From: Flavobacteriales bacterium | GTDB taxonomy: Bacteria > Bacteroidota > Bacteroidia > Flavobacteriales_D > Sanyastnellaceae | Assembly (NCBI GenBank): GCA_002862785.1 | Contig: PKDZ01000056.1 | Span: forward strand, 1-39,981 | Length of the DNA stretch: 39,981 nt | Reading direction: 5' to 3' | The notes under the pieces: model-generated | Told to the model about the DNA's origin: nothing | The model's database searches: none | What the model saw: only the letters and a program-made list of their open reading frames with translations | Part shown: positions 7,652 through 17,984 of the stretch, piece after piece | How positions within the stretch are numbered: the stretch's first letter is position 1 | Layout: the number at the start of each line of letters is the position of its first letter | Position numbers and translations under genes: made by a program

Positions 7652-10360
7652 ATGTCCCTCACACCGACCCCACCCCGGCGAGCCTCAAGAAGGATCACTC
7701 TTTTGTGGGGTGCGGTGCCGTTGATGCTCTTGCTGGGGTCGATCGGATGCACAACGCAGCGGGACGGCCGATTCTATCGGGCCTACCACAACACGACGTC
7801 GCGGTTCAATGGGTTTCATTTTGCCCGGCTTGCCATGGAGGAGGCCGACCAGAAGCTTGCCGAAACCCATGAGGAGAACTGGGACGAGGTGATTCCCTTG
7901 TTCATCTATGGCTCCGAGGACCAGGCGGATTTCTTGTATCCCCTGATGGAGCGGGCCATTGAGAAGTGTTCGCGCGTGGTGGATCGACATGCGATGACGC
8001 CGCCGCGGAGCGTTCAGAAGGACTTCAAGCGCCCGCAGTTGAACCGGTGGATCGACGACAACTACACGCTCATCGGCAAGGGCCACTTCTACAAGGGAGA
8101 CCTTGCGAAGGCGGAAGAGGTGTTCAAATACCTCCAACGGAAGCACAAGGAGCCGGACAGCCAAGTGGCCGCCGGGGCTTGGCTCGCTCGGACCTACATG
8201 GCCATGGAGAACATGCCGAAGGCGAACTCGGCGCTGCTCAAGGCGGTGGGCGAGCGGGATGCTTCGGACGAGCTTCGGGCGGATGCCTTCCTCGTCCAAG
8301 CGGCCTTTCTCCTGACCCAAAACAACATCGACGAAGCGATGCGTTCCATCGAGCGGGCCATTCCGATGATCAAACCGAAGCGGGATCGAGCGCGCCCCTT
8401 GTTCGTTCTCGCGCAACTCAAGCGGGAATACGGAAGCAACCGCGAGGCCATCGACCTGTTCGAAGAGGTGGTCAAGTTGAAGACCCCTTACGAGATGGAG
8501 TTCCAGGCTCGCATGCAGCAGGCCCTGGCGTTTGACCGGCGGCGGGGGGACAGCATGGAGATCAAGGAGTTGTTCTTCGACATGCTGGAGGAGGACAAGA
8601 ACGAGGACTACCGCGATCAGATCTACTATGCCTTGGCCCAAATCGAGCTCGAGGAGCTGAACCGTGAGCAGGGCATGGATTACCTGCGGGACGCTCTGGC
8701 CGAGGACTCCGGCAACCGCCGCCCGCGGATGAAGAGTTTCCTGTCCCTCGCCGACCTCCACCTGGAGGACCGTGAATACGAATTGGCGCAGGCGTATTAC
8801 GACAGCACCCTGGCCAACATGGACGAGGACCATCCCCGTTTCCAGGAGGTCAGCAACAATGCCAAGAGCCTCACGGAACTGGTGGAGCAGCTGATGGTCA
8901 TCGTGCGGAACGACAGTCTCCGCGACATCTGCAACCTGGACGAGGACGCCCGGTATGCGCGGATGGAGGAGATCATTGACGGCCTCCGGATCGCCCAGGA
9001 AGAGGCGGCGGCCGAGGCCGAACGCCTCGCCGAGGTGGCGCTGGCGGAAAGCATGGCGGTGCCTGGAGCCGCGACGGCGTTCTGGCCCTACAACCCTACG
9101 CTGCGGGACAAGGGTCGGACCGACTTCCTGAATCAATGGGGAGATCGACCCCTTGAAGATCACTGGCGCCGGAGCCGCAAGCTGGCGGCTGGGTTCGGGA
9201 CCATTGAAGAGGTGGCCGAGGAGGTCGCCTCCATGGACTTGTTGGCTGCTGGCGGAGAGTTGCCGACGCCGGAGGAGCTGCTCGAGACCCTGCCATGCGC
9301 GGAAGAGCAGCGTGCCGCAGCCGACGTGGAGACGGCCACAGCGGTCTACCAGAGTGGAGTCATCTACAAGGAGAAGTTGGACGACACCGACAACGCCATC
9401 GAGGCATGGATTGACCTGCTGGACCGATTCACGGAAAGTGAGGAGCATCCGCTGGCCCATTACCAGCTGTACCGGACCTACCTCTTCCTCGAGGAGACCG
9501 AGAATTACCAGAACCCGTTCTGCGCGACCTGCAACTCCCAGTACTGGGCGGACCAGATTTCCCTGCTCTATCCCGACAGCGAATGGGCCCAACTCGTGGA
9601 GGACCCGGACTTCGTGGACTTCGAGGAGCAGCGTCGGGTCGACGAGTTGGCGGCCTATGAGGCGCACCTGATCCGGTATTACGCCCAGAAGGATTACCAG
9701 GACTTGCTGACGGAGATCAATGCGGTGCTCGACACCGTGCCGAACCACACGCAGGATTGCCGTTACCGTTTCCTGCGCGCCCAATGCATCGGATGGCTGG
9801 ACGGCAAGGTGAGGGGACGGGACAACTACATCGCGGCACTGCAACAGGTGACCGCGTCCTGCGATTCTTCGGACCAGGCGATCGCGGCGCGGGAGATTTT
9901 GGAGGGCCTTGGCGTCGGCGGCGAGGGCAAGAAGGAGAAAAAGGACAAGAAAAAATCTGATGCCGTGCCGCAGATGCCGGACTTCGGCAACTTCACCGAC
10001 AAGCCGGTGCTTGAGCACTATTTCGCGGTCGTGATTCCGGTCAGCGAAGGCGGGTCGGACAAAACCAAGGCGGATCTGGCCGACTTCAACCGCCAGTTCT
10101 TCGCCAGCGCCAACCTCAAAGTCACCAGCAACCTGCTCGACCGCGAGAACCAACTCGTGCTGGTGAAGGCGTTCCCTCGGAAAGACCGGGCCATGGACTA
10201 TTACAAGGTCCTGACCGCGAACCGGGAGTCCATGATCGACCTGAACACGAGCGGATTCCGCATGTTCGTCATCCACACGGAGAATTATGTGGAGCTGTTC
10301 AAGGGCAAGGACATCGAGGGATACGGGCAATTCTTCGATGCGCTTTACCTTCGGGACTGA
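7652..10360 (+). CDS. porW: PorW/SprE-like TPR lipoprotein of the type IX secretion system
   Basis: A 902-residue protein with a lipoprotein signal (lipobox LGSIGC, Cys33) followed by FYRAYHNTTSRFNGF, a hallmark of the PorW/SprE family, and by many TPR-like helical pairs. PorW is an outer-membrane-associated lipoprotein needed for type IX secretion and, in gliding relatives, for motility. Near the C-terminus is a charged lysine-rich stretch (about residues 760-775) and a final globular segment (YFAVVIPVSEG to QFFDALYLRD). The frame is open upstream to 7493 and 7574, but 7652 gives a normal lipoprotein signal and lies downstream of the predicted promoter. Bactofilin and the ATP synthase genes follow on the same strand, a gene order seen elsewhere in the phylum. 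Consistent with this, a type IX cargo-like protein is encoded at 38576. Confidence 0.88.
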   Translation: MSLTPTPPRRASRRITLLWGAVPLMLLLGSIGCTTQRDGRFYRAYHNTTSRFNGFHFARLAMEEADQKLAETHEENWDEVIPLFIYGSEDQADFLYPLMERAIEKCSRVVDRHAMTPPRSVQKDFKRPQLNRWIDDNYTLIGKGHFYKGDLAKAEEVFKYLQRKHKEPDSQVAAGAWLARTYMAMENMPKANSALLKAVGERDASDELRADAFLVQAAFLLTQNNIDEAMRSIERAIPMIKPKRDRARPLFVLAQLKREYGSNREAIDLFEEVVKLKTPYEMEFQARMQQALAFDRRRGDSMEIKELFFDMLEEDKNEDYRDQIYYALAQIELEELNREQGMDYLRDALAEDSGNRRPRMKSFLSLADLHLEDREYELAQAYYDSTLANMDEDHPRFQEVSNNAKSLTELVEQLMVIVRNDSLRDICNLDEDARYARMEEIIDGLRIAQEEAAAEAERLAEVALAESMAVPGAATAFWPYNPTLRDKGRTDFLNQWGDRPLEDHWRRSRKLAAGFGTIEEVAEEVASMDLLAAGGELPTPEELLETLPCAEEQRAAADVETATAVYQSGVIYKEKLDDTDNAIEAWIDLLDRFTESEEHPLAHYQLYRTYLFLEETENYQNPFCATCNSQYWADQISLLYPDSEWAQLVEDPDFVDFEEQRRVDELAAYEAHLIRYYAQKDYQDLLTEINAVLDTVPNHTQDCRYRFLRAQCIGWLDGKVRGRDNYIAALQQVTASCDSSDQAIAAREILEGLGVGGEGKKEKKDKKKSDAVPQMPDFGNFTDKPVLEHYFAVVIPVSEGGSDKTKADLADFNRQFFASANLKVTSNLLDRENQLVLVKAFPRKDRAMDYYKVLTANRESMIDLNTSGFRMFVIHTENYVELFKGKDIEGYGQFFDALYLRD

Positions 10361-10382
10361 AGCACCGCGAGAACTGAGCACC

Positions 10383-10811
10383 ATGGCACGCAACCGCAAC
10401 CGCGACGTTGGCATCGACCAAGGCATCAACCGCATTGTAGAGGGCACCCTCGTAGAAGGGTCCATCCGCAGCGAGGGCAGCATCCGCATTGACGGACATT
10501 TCGTTGGCGACATCCACACGACGGCCCGCCTCGTCATCGGGGCCCAGGGCCGGGTGGAAGGCAACGTGGATTGTCAGGACTGTGAGTCGCAAGGCGTGGT
10601 GACGGGCAACCTCCGCGTGGTCGGGCTCTTGACGCTGAAGGCGTCGAGTGCCGTGAGCGGGGAAATCCGCTATGGGCGCATGGCCGTCGAGGCGGGTGCT
10701 CGGATCGAAGGGGTCTGCAAGCTGGACGACGTGAGCGTGGAGGCAAAAACGCCAGACCCCGCTGTCAAGAACCTGGACCATGCCGGACAGGCCCTCCAGC
10801 AAAGCGCCTGA
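10383..10811 (+). CDS. Bactofilin (polymer-forming cytoskeletal protein)
   Basis: A 142-residue protein made almost entirely of a bactofilin (DUF583) beta-helix, seen as repeated six-residue steps such as VEGTLVEGSIRSEGSIRIDGHFVGDI and ARLVIGAQGRVEGNV split over about residues 18-120, with short disordered ends. Bactofilins polymerise without nucleotide at the inner membrane and scaffold envelope enzymes, often M23 peptidases; one is encoded next to porW here. The frame is open upstream from 10287, inside porW, but the ATG at 10383 follows the porW stop by 22 bases and begins the conserved domain. The last 32 bases overlap atpZ. Confidence 0.93.
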   Translation: MARNRNRDVGIDQGINRIVEGTLVEGSIRSEGSIRIDGHFVGDIHTTARLVIGAQGRVEGNVDCQDCESQGVVTGNLRVVGLLTLKASSAVSGEIRYGRMAVEAGARIEGVCKLDDVSVEAKTPDPAVKNLDHAGQALQQSA

Positions 10812-11001
10812 TTCCAATCGAAGTGTGATGCGCCATGCGGGCATGGCGTCCACCTTGTTCGCTGCCATCGGGGGCGGGGCTTGGCTTGGCCGTCGGTGGG
10901 ACCTCAGCGCCGGACACGAGATGGCGTGGGGCACGGCCTTGGGCGCCTTGCTCGGATTGGCGGCCGCCTTGGTGATGGTCATCCGTGACGTCAACCGATG
11001 A
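10780..11001 (+). CDS. atpZ: AtpZ/AtpI-family ATP synthase accessory protein
   Basis: A 73-residue membrane protein with two hydrophobic helices (about residues 22-37 and 48-67) flanking the glycine-rich, GAWLGRRWDL-containing turn of the AtpZ family. Members sit at the head of atp operons and are thought to help c-ring assembly or ion supply. It starts inside the bactofilin gene (32-base overlap) and its stop overlaps the next start in ATGA, pointing to translational coupling through the operon. Confidence 0.85.
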   Translation: MPDRPSSKAPDSNRSVMRHAGMASTLFAAIGGGAWLGRRWDLSAGHEMAWGTALGALLGLAAALVMVIRDVNR

Positions 11002-11378
11002 AATTTCTCGCACTCAATCTCCTGACGGCGCTGGGCGCCCTGTTGCTCATCCGGACGCTGGGTGCCCCCTTCATGACGGAGGCGGCCAGGGACCCGCTGT
11101 CCGGCGTGGTGGTCTTCCTGGCTGTGCTGACCCCCTTGTTGGAGCGGTGGCTCCGTCCGCGAGAGGGGGCGACTCCGGGCAGCCATGTCCGCAAAGTGAT
11201 GGCCACGACGATGATCAAGATGTTCGCTATGCTCATCCTGATTCTCGTCTACCTCTTCCTCGGTGGCCCGGATCCCAAGGTGTTCGGCCTCGCGGCCTAC
11301 CTTGTCTACGCGGCCTTCACCGGCATTCTCGTCGCTGAGACGATGCGCCACTCTGTTCCGCCCACGGACCCGCGTTGA
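10998..11378 (+). CDS. Four-helix membrane protein of the atp operon (DUF6168/AtpI-like)
   Basis: A 126-residue protein with four predicted transmembrane helices (about residues 4-22, 35-50, 70-90 and 95-115) and no catalytic motif. Its place between atpZ and atpB and its topology match the DUF6168 group, which occupies this slot in many Flavobacteriia and resembles AtpI. A role as an ATP synthase assembly factor is inferred from position only. It overlaps atpZ by four bases. Confidence 0.75.
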   Translation: MKFLALNLLTALGALLLIRTLGAPFMTEAARDPLSGVVVFLAVLTPLLERWLRPREGATPGSHVRKVMATTMIKMFAMLILILVYLFLGGPDPKVFGLAAYLVYAAFTGILVAETMRHSVPPTDPR

Positions 11379-11431
11379 AACTTCTTTCCGGGAGTTCGTG
11401 CCCGGGGTGAAACGGGAAGGATTTCGGGCAC

Positions 11432-11439
11432 TATCTTCG
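11432..11439 (+). promoter_or_regulatory. -7-like element before atpB
   Basis: TATCTTCG matches TAnnTTTG with one mismatch and ends 24 bases before the atpB start. The 85-base gap between the preceding gene and atpB is the longest in the operon, so an internal promoter for the F-type subunits is plausible. No upstream TTG at the right distance was seen. Confidence 0.45.
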
Positions 11440-11463
11440 CACCCAAATTCGCAGGACGCGATC

Positions 11464-12624
11464 ATGATTTCCCTCCTCTCCCGTTTCAAGCGGTGCATGT
11501 TCAAAGGCCTGACCCTTGGCTTTGTTTTCGGGGCAATCGGAACGGCTTCCGCCTCTGGGGCGGACCACAGCGAGGCTGGGTTCAATCCGAGCGAATTCAT
11601 CATCCACCACATTCAGGACGCGCACGAAATCCATATCATCGGGGACGTGCACATTCCGCTTCCGGTGATTGCGTATGCACCGGAATCCGGGCAGTTCGAT
11701 ATTTTTTTGAGCAGCGCCTTGCACCATGGCGCCCACCACGGGTCTTCCGGTTTGTGGTACACCATGGACCACGGAACTTTGGCCGCCTATGACCATGACC
11801 CCTCCGGTCACGATCACGGTGCCCACGACCACGGCGACCACGGTGCCGACCATGCTGAGGAGGACCATGTTGGACATGACCACGAGACCCACCATGCTGG
11901 TGGTGTTGAAATCGTGGACCTGTCCATCACCAAGAGCATCTTTGGTATGCTCCTCATGATGGGCCTTGTCCTTGTGCTCTTTGCCTCTGCTGCTCGAGGA
12001 TACGCCAAGCGCAAAGGCCAGGCCCCAAAAGGACTGCAGAACGCCCTCGAGCCGATGGTGCTGTTCATCCGCGATGAGGTGGCCATCCCGAGCATCGGCG
12101 AGAAGAAGGCGGAGCGCTATCTGCCCTTTCTGTTGACGGTGTTCTTCTTCATCTTCTTCAGCAACTTGCTGGGCCTCATTCCGTTCGTCGGAGGCTTCAA
12201 CATCACGGGCACGCTCGGCATCACGGCCGTGCTGGCCACGCTCGTCTTCGTGATCACGACGGTGTCGGGCAACAAGCATTACTGGAGCCACATCCTCTGG
12301 CCGGCGGGTGTGCCACTTCCCATCAAGTTCATCCTCGTTCCGATTGAGATCGCCAGCATCTTCATCAAGCCGTTCGTTCTGATGGTCCGCTTGACGGCCA
12401 ACATCACGGCTGGACACATCATCATTCTGGCCTTCACCTCGCTCATCTTCATTTTGGGAGAGCAGTTCGGAGGCGGTGTCGGCATCGGCACGGGCGTGTT
12501 CAGTACGCTCTTCATGATCTTCATGTACATGATCGAATTCCTGGTGGCGTTCCTCCAGGCTTACGTTTTCACGCTCCTCGCTGCCCTCTACTTCGGTGAG
12601 GCCACGCATGAAGCACACCACTAA
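11464..12624 (+). CDS. atpB: F0F1 ATP synthase subunit a, with histidine-rich N-terminal region
   Basis: A 386-residue subunit a, the proton-channel stator of the membrane F0 sector. The conserved channel arginine is Arg309 in LMVRLTANITAGH, and the typical PLPIKFILVPIE and YVFTLLAALYFGEA segments are present. Before the first of the core helices lies a signal-like segment (residues 1-31) and a periplasmic region of about 130 residues with 17 histidines between residues 87 and 144, many as HDHG or HDH. N-terminal extensions of this kind are known in Bacteroidota AtpB. The frame is open upstream to 11263, but 11464 starts the signal-like sequence and follows a promoter-like element. Confidence 0.96.
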   Translation: MISLLSRFKRCMFKGLTLGFVFGAIGTASASGADHSEAGFNPSEFIIHHIQDAHEIHIIGDVHIPLPVIAYAPESGQFDIFLSSALHHGAHHGSSGLWYTMDHGTLAAYDHDPSGHDHGAHDHGDHGADHAEEDHVGHDHETHHAGGVEIVDLSITKSIFGMLLMMGLVLVLFASAARGYAKRKGQAPKGLQNALEPMVLFIRDEVAIPSIGEKKAERYLPFLLTVFFFIFFSNLLGLIPFVGGFNITGTLGITAVLATLVFVITTVSGNKHYWSHILWPAGVPLPIKFILVPIEIASIFIKPFVLMVRLTANITAGHIIILAFTSLIFILGEQFGGGVGIGTGVFSTLFMIFMYMIEFLVAFLQAYVFTLLAALYFGEATHEAHH

Positions 12625-12654
12625 GACAACACAACCAACCCAAATCCATACACC

Positions 12655-12897
12655 ATGGAACTCGCAATGATCCTTCTGGAATCCATGAATCAAGGTCTCG
12701 CCGGTCTCGGCGCAGGCGTGGCTGCCATCGGCGCCGGCATCGGTGTGGGCCGCATTGGCGGATCCGCTCTCGAAGCCATGGCCCGTCAGCCTGAAATGAG
12801 TGGTGACCTCCGGGCCAACATGATCGTCGCAGCCGCTCTCGTTGAGGGTGTCGCTCTGTTCGCGGTCATCGTCTGTCTGCTGGTCGTCTTCGCCTAA
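12655..12897 (+). CDS. atpE: F0F1 ATP synthase subunit c
   Basis: An 80-residue two-helix hairpin forming the rotating c ring. Helix 1 has the GxGxGxG packing pattern (GAGIGVGRIGG), the polar loop is ARQPEMSGD, and the ion-carrying carboxylate is Glu64 in AALVEGVAL. Helix 1 lacks the glutamine, and Glu64 is followed by Gly rather than Ser or Thr, so proton rather than sodium coupling is expected. It lies 30 bases after atpB and 18 before atpF. Confidence 0.97.
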   Translation: MELAMILLESMNQGLAGLGAGVAAIGAGIGVGRIGGSALEAMARQPEMSGDLRANMIVAAALVEGVALFAVIVCLLVVFA

Positions 12898-12915
12898 TCC
12901 CCAGCGCACTCCGAC

Positions 12916-13413
12916 ATGGATGCGTTGTTGAACCCCGCTTTCGGGTCTGTCGTTTGGGCGACGGTCTCCTTTTTGGTGGTCCTCTTCTTGCTGCGCAAGA
13001 TGGCATGGGGCCCCATCCTCCAAGGTCTGAAGGACCGTGAAGAGGAAATTGAGGGAGCGCTGAATGCCGCCAAGGAGGCGCGCGCCGAAATCCAGAACCT
13101 GCAGTCCGACAATGAGCGGTTGTTGCAGGAGGCCCGGGCCGAGCGTGACGGCATGCTTCGCGATGCGCGGGACATGGCAGACAAGTTGGTGGCCGACGCC
13201 AAGCAGACCGCCAAGGACGAGGGCGAGCGCATGATCGATCAGGCCAAGCAGGCCATCGATGGTGAGCGCGCCGCGGCTGTGGCCGAGTTGAAGGCGGAAG
13301 TCGCGAAGCTGAGCCTCGAGATTGCGGAGAAGCTGGTTCGCCAGGAGCTCAAGGATGGTGGTGCTCAACAGGAGCTCATCGGCCGCATGATCTCAGATTC
13401 CAAATTGAACTGA
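12916..13413 (+). CDS. atpF: F0F1 ATP synthase subunit b
   Basis: A 165-residue peripheral-stalk protein. One N-terminal transmembrane helix (about residues 10-27) leads into FLLRKMAWGPIL and then a long charged, alanine-rich coiled coil with an 11-residue-like pattern to the C-terminus. It links subunit a to F1 through delta. It sits between atpE and atpH, four bases before the latter. Confidence 0.96.
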   Translation: MDALLNPAFGSVVWATVSFLVVLFLLRKMAWGPILQGLKDREEEIEGALNAAKEARAEIQNLQSDNERLLQEARAERDGMLRDARDMADKLVADAKQTAKDEGERMIDQAKQAIDGERAAAVAELKAEVAKLSLEIAEKLVRQELKDGGAQQELIGRMISDSKLN

Positions 13414-13417
13414 ACGC

Positions 13418-13972
13418 ATGTCTGCTACCACAGTCGCCCGCCGCTATGGAAAATCCCTGCTCAGCCTGAGCAAGGACCAGAACGCAGTGGACGCCGTTGA
13501 GCAGGATATGCGTGCATTGATTCAGGCCGCGAAGGAGAACCGGGAGCTCTCGGTCATCCTCGCCAGCCCGGTTGTCCGTCCTGAAAAGAAGGAAGCGATT
13601 GTGCGGTCCGTCTTTTCCGGAGCCAATGAGCTGACCGTGTCCTTTCTGGCCCTTCTGGCCAAGAAGGGGCGTGCCGGACTCATTGCGGACATGGCTGAAG
13701 CCTTCGTTTCCCTCGTGCGCGAGGAGCGGGGTGTCGTGCTGGCGGAAGTCGTGACGGCCGTGCCGCTTGACGAGGCCCGCCGCGCGGAAATCAATGCCCT
13801 GATCGGCAAGGTCCACGAGGGAGGCGTGGAATTGTCGGAAACAGTCGATCCCCACCTGATTGGCGGCTTCAAGCTGCGGGTCGGTGACCGGATGATCGAC
13901 GCCTCGGTGTTCCAGTCCTTGAGGACGATGCACCGCAACCTCACCAACAACCCCTACGAACCGGCTTACTGA
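13418..13972 (+). CDS. atpH: F0F1 ATP synthase subunit delta
   Basis: A 184-residue delta subunit, the cap joining the b stalk to the alpha subunits. The N-terminal helical domain starts with [11 protein letters not shown], and the C-terminal domain has the family signature [21 protein letters not shown]. Position between atpF and atpA is canonical. Confidence 0.95.
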   Translation: MSATTVARRYGKSLLSLSKDQNAVDAVEQDMRALIQAAKENRELSVILASPVVRPEKKEAIVRSVFSGANELTVSFLALLAKKGRAGLIADMAEAFVSLVREERGVVLAEVVTAVPLDEARRAEINALIGKVHEGGVELSETVDPHLIGGFKLRVGDRMIDASVFQSLRTMHRNLTNNPYEPAY

Positions 13973-13988
13973 GCGTACTCCAGACCTC

Positions 13989-15569
<1,581 letters not shown>

Positions 15570-15577
15570 TCTGATCC

Positions 15578-16462
15578 ATGGCTGGTCTCAAAGAAGTACG
15601 CAACAGGATCGCCTCGGTCGGGAGCACCCGGCAAATCACGCAGGCGATGAAGCTGGTGTCCGCGGCGAAGCTTCGTCGCGCGCAAGACGCCGTAACCCAG
15701 ATGCGTCCTTATGCCGAGAAGCTGCAGGAGATCCTGGTCAATGTGAGCGCGTCCCTGGATGCGTCAGAGAACCCCTATGCCGTCGAGCGGGAGACCAAGC
15801 GGGTCCTGCTGGTGGCGGTGACCTCGAACCGTGGCCTCTGCGGACCGTTCAACAACAACATCATCAAACTCGCCAACCAACGTCTGAAGGAGCTGGCCGG
15901 TAAAGAGGTGCACATCCTCTGCCTCGGCAAGAAGGCGGCCGATGTGTTCCGCCGGACGGAGCACTTCACGACGCTCGACCTGGGCGATGAGCCGCACTCC
16001 GTCTTCGACGATCTGAATTTCGAAGGTGCGGCGAAGGCGGCATCTCAAGTGATGGAGGCTTTCCGTTCCGGCCAGTACGATCGGGTGGAAATCCTGTACA
16101 ACCGGTTCGTCAATGCGGCGGTGCAGGATGTGATGTGCGAGCAGATGCTTCCCATTGAGCAGACCCCGATTGAGGAGACGGCCGAGACGGTGGCCACGTC
16201 GTTGGACTACATCTTCGAGCCGAGCCGAGAGGAAATCGCCGAGAACATCGTGCCGAATACGCTGAAGATCCAGTTGTACAAGGCGCTCCTCGACAGCCAC
16301 GCTTCCGAGCATGGCGCCCGGATGACGGCGATGCACAAAGCCACGGAGAACGCCGGCGAACTGCTGCGCGACCTCAAGTTGAGCTACAACAAGGCCCGTC
16401 AGGCGGCCATTACCGCAGAAATTCTCGAGATTGTGGGCGGCGCAGAAGCGCTTGAAGGTTGA
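15578..16462 (+). CDS. atpG: F0F1 ATP synthase subunit gamma
   Basis: A 294-residue central-stalk subunit. The N-terminal helix carries RIASVGSTRQITQAMKLVS, the central Rossmann-like region has TSNRGLCGPFN, and the C-terminal helix ends with YNKARQAAITAEILEIVGGAEAL. Rotation of gamma couples the c ring to catalysis. The next gene, a sensor kinase, may start 32 bases before this stop. No atpD or atpC follows; these two are commonly at a separate locus in Bacteroidota. Confidence 0.97.
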   Translation: MAGLKEVRNRIASVGSTRQITQAMKLVSAAKLRRAQDAVTQMRPYAEKLQEILVNVSASLDASENPYAVERETKRVLLVAVTSNRGLCGPFNNNIIKLANQRLKELAGKEVHILCLGKKAADVFRRTEHFTTLDLGDEPHSVFDDLNFEGAAKAASQVMEAFRSGQYDRVEILYNRFVNAAVQDVMCEQMLPIEQTPIEETAETVATSLDYIFEPSREEIAENIVPNTLKIQLYKALLDSHASEHGARMTAMHKATENAGELLRDLKLSYNKARQAAITAEILEIVGGAEALEG

Positions 16463-17933
16463 TCCCACAAGCTTGATTCGACTCTCCTTACGAAGACGAC
16501 TGCTGCTGGCGATGCTGGCGGTGACCGCGTTGGGTTTCATCCTGACGGGTGCAGCTACGCTCATTGGCTTTGCCCGGCTGGACGCCGACTACAATGCGGC
16601 GCGACTTGTGCGGAAGGAAGCGGCTGTGGCGAAGAGCCTGGGGTTTGTCTTGCGGGGCGCCATCGGAGACACGGTGGAGGCCACATCCTTGAGTTGGACC
16701 GTGATGCCGGGGATCTTCGCAGATCGAATCGTGGAGATTGAGGCTGTACAGGGATTGCCGTTGGCTGTCTATCGCCTGGACGGCAGCTTGTTTGTGACCT
16801 CGTCCGTCAGTCACTCGGAAAACGCGGGGTTCCCGACAGAGGTCGACCCCGACGTGTTGATTGCATTGGCCCAGGGCGTGGAACGGCTGGAAGTGCCAAC
16901 GGGCGACGGGGACTACCTCGCCTACTGGTATCAGTTGAACTCAGCGGAACGCCCCGTGGCCCTCGTGGCCTTGAGGTACGCATCGCGGAGCCTGGAAGCC
17001 TCTGGCCGTTTGGATTTTGTCCGCAATCTGGGCGCGGTTTTCGCCTTGGTGTTTGCAGCTGCGATTGCCCTCGCCTTCCTGTTGACCCGGTCTATCACGC
17101 AACCCTTGGCGCGACTTGGCGGACTCATGGACCGCATGGAGGTGGGGCCGGAGGTGCCGGTGGAGCCCTTGCGGTATTCCGCGGCCGCAGGCGATGAGAT
17201 TGGTGTTCTTGTGGAGCGGTACAACCGGATGGTGGAGAATGTGCGCCGGTCTGCTCTCGCGTTGGCCCGGTCGGAGCGGGAGAGTGCGTGGCAGGAGATG
17301 GCCATGCAGGTAGCGCATGAAATCAAGAATCCATTGACGCCGATGAAATTGGGCATCCAGCAACTGGAAAGAAGGGCGCTGGATGGCGAGTCCGACCCGG
17401 TGGAGCTGAGGGAGCGCATCGTGGCGTTGTCGAGCACACTGCAGGGCCAGATTGACTTGTTGTCCCGCATTGCGGACGAATTCAGCACGCTGGCTCGCTT
17501 GCCGCAAGGCGAGATGAAACCTATGTCGATGCGGTCCCTTCTGGAGGAGGTGGTCCTGTTGCACGGCGTAGACGGTGTGGGCCCCACTTTGGATGGCGGG
17601 CCCGACATCGAAGTGGTGGGGGATGCCGACCAATTGAAACGGCTGTTCGCCAACCTTGTCCTCAACGCCCAGCAGGCCATTGGGGACGGAGAGGGCCGGG
17701 TGTGGATTGAGTTGGACGTGGATTCCGGTGTGGTTTCGGTCGAGGACTCGGGCCCGGGGATGTCCCCCGAGGTGGCTGCACGGGCGTTTGAACCGCGTTT
17801 CACGACGCGCGGATCGGGTTCAGGCTTGGGTTTGGCCATGGTGAAGGCCATTGTCGAGCGCCATTCTTGGAGGGTGGAATTCGACTCGAAACTTGGGGAT
17901 GGTGCGGCATTCCGGGTTCTCTTGAACGGCTGA
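16431..17933 (+). CDS. NtrY-like membrane sensor histidine kinase
   Basis: About 500 residues: transmembrane helix 1 (about 24-46), a periplasmic sensor region without recognised fold (47-200), transmembrane helix 2 (about 202-222), HAMP (about 223-275), HisKA with phosphoacceptor His296 in VAHEIKNPLTPMK, and an HATPase domain with LFANLVLNAQQAI, VEDSGPGM and GSGSGLGLAMV. The NPLTPMKLGIQ form is typical of NtrY-like kinases. The ATG at 16431 lies inside atpG; TTG at 16473 is an alternative start just after the atpG stop. No response regulator is adjacent. The overlap suggests it is made with the ATP synthase, at least in part, though a functional tie to energy status is only inference. Confidence 0.9.
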   Translation: MWAAQKRLKVDPTSLIRLSLRRRLLLAMLAVTALGFILTGAATLIGFARLDADYNAARLVRKEAAVAKSLGFVLRGAIGDTVEATSLSWTVMPGIFADRIVEIEAVQGLPLAVYRLDGSLFVTSSVSHSENAGFPTEVDPDVLIALAQGVERLEVPTGDGDYLAYWYQLNSAERPVALVALRYASRSLEASGRLDFVRNLGAVFALVFAAAIALAFLLTRSITQPLARLGGLMDRMEVGPEVPVEPLRYSAAAGDEIGVLVERYNRMVENVRRSALALARSERESAWQEMAMQVAHEIKNPLTPMKLGIQQLERRALDGESDPVELRERIVALSSTLQGQIDLLSRIADEFSTLARLPQGEMKPMSMRSLLEEVVLLHGVDGVGPTLDGGPDIEVVGDADQLKRLFANLVLNAQQAIGDGEGRVWIELDVDSGVVSVEDSGPGMSPEVAARAFEPRFTTRGSGSGLGLAMVKAIVERHSWRVEFDSKLGDGAAFRVLLNG

Positions 17934-17984
17934 CCCTGTGTTTTCAAAACGACCGGAAAGGCCGGCCCACAAGGGTGGTCCTTT

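Noticed and set aside
7685-10564. A 959-residue open frame on the minus strand opposite porW
   Set aside because: It is the mirror of a well-supported gene, has low-complexity His/Val/Leu-rich composition and no recognisable domain; high GC content produces such frames.
11431-13368. A 645-residue minus-strand frame opposite atpB, atpE and atpF
   Set aside because: It spans three canonical ATP synthase genes on the other strand and has a biased, Asp/His/Glu-rich translation.
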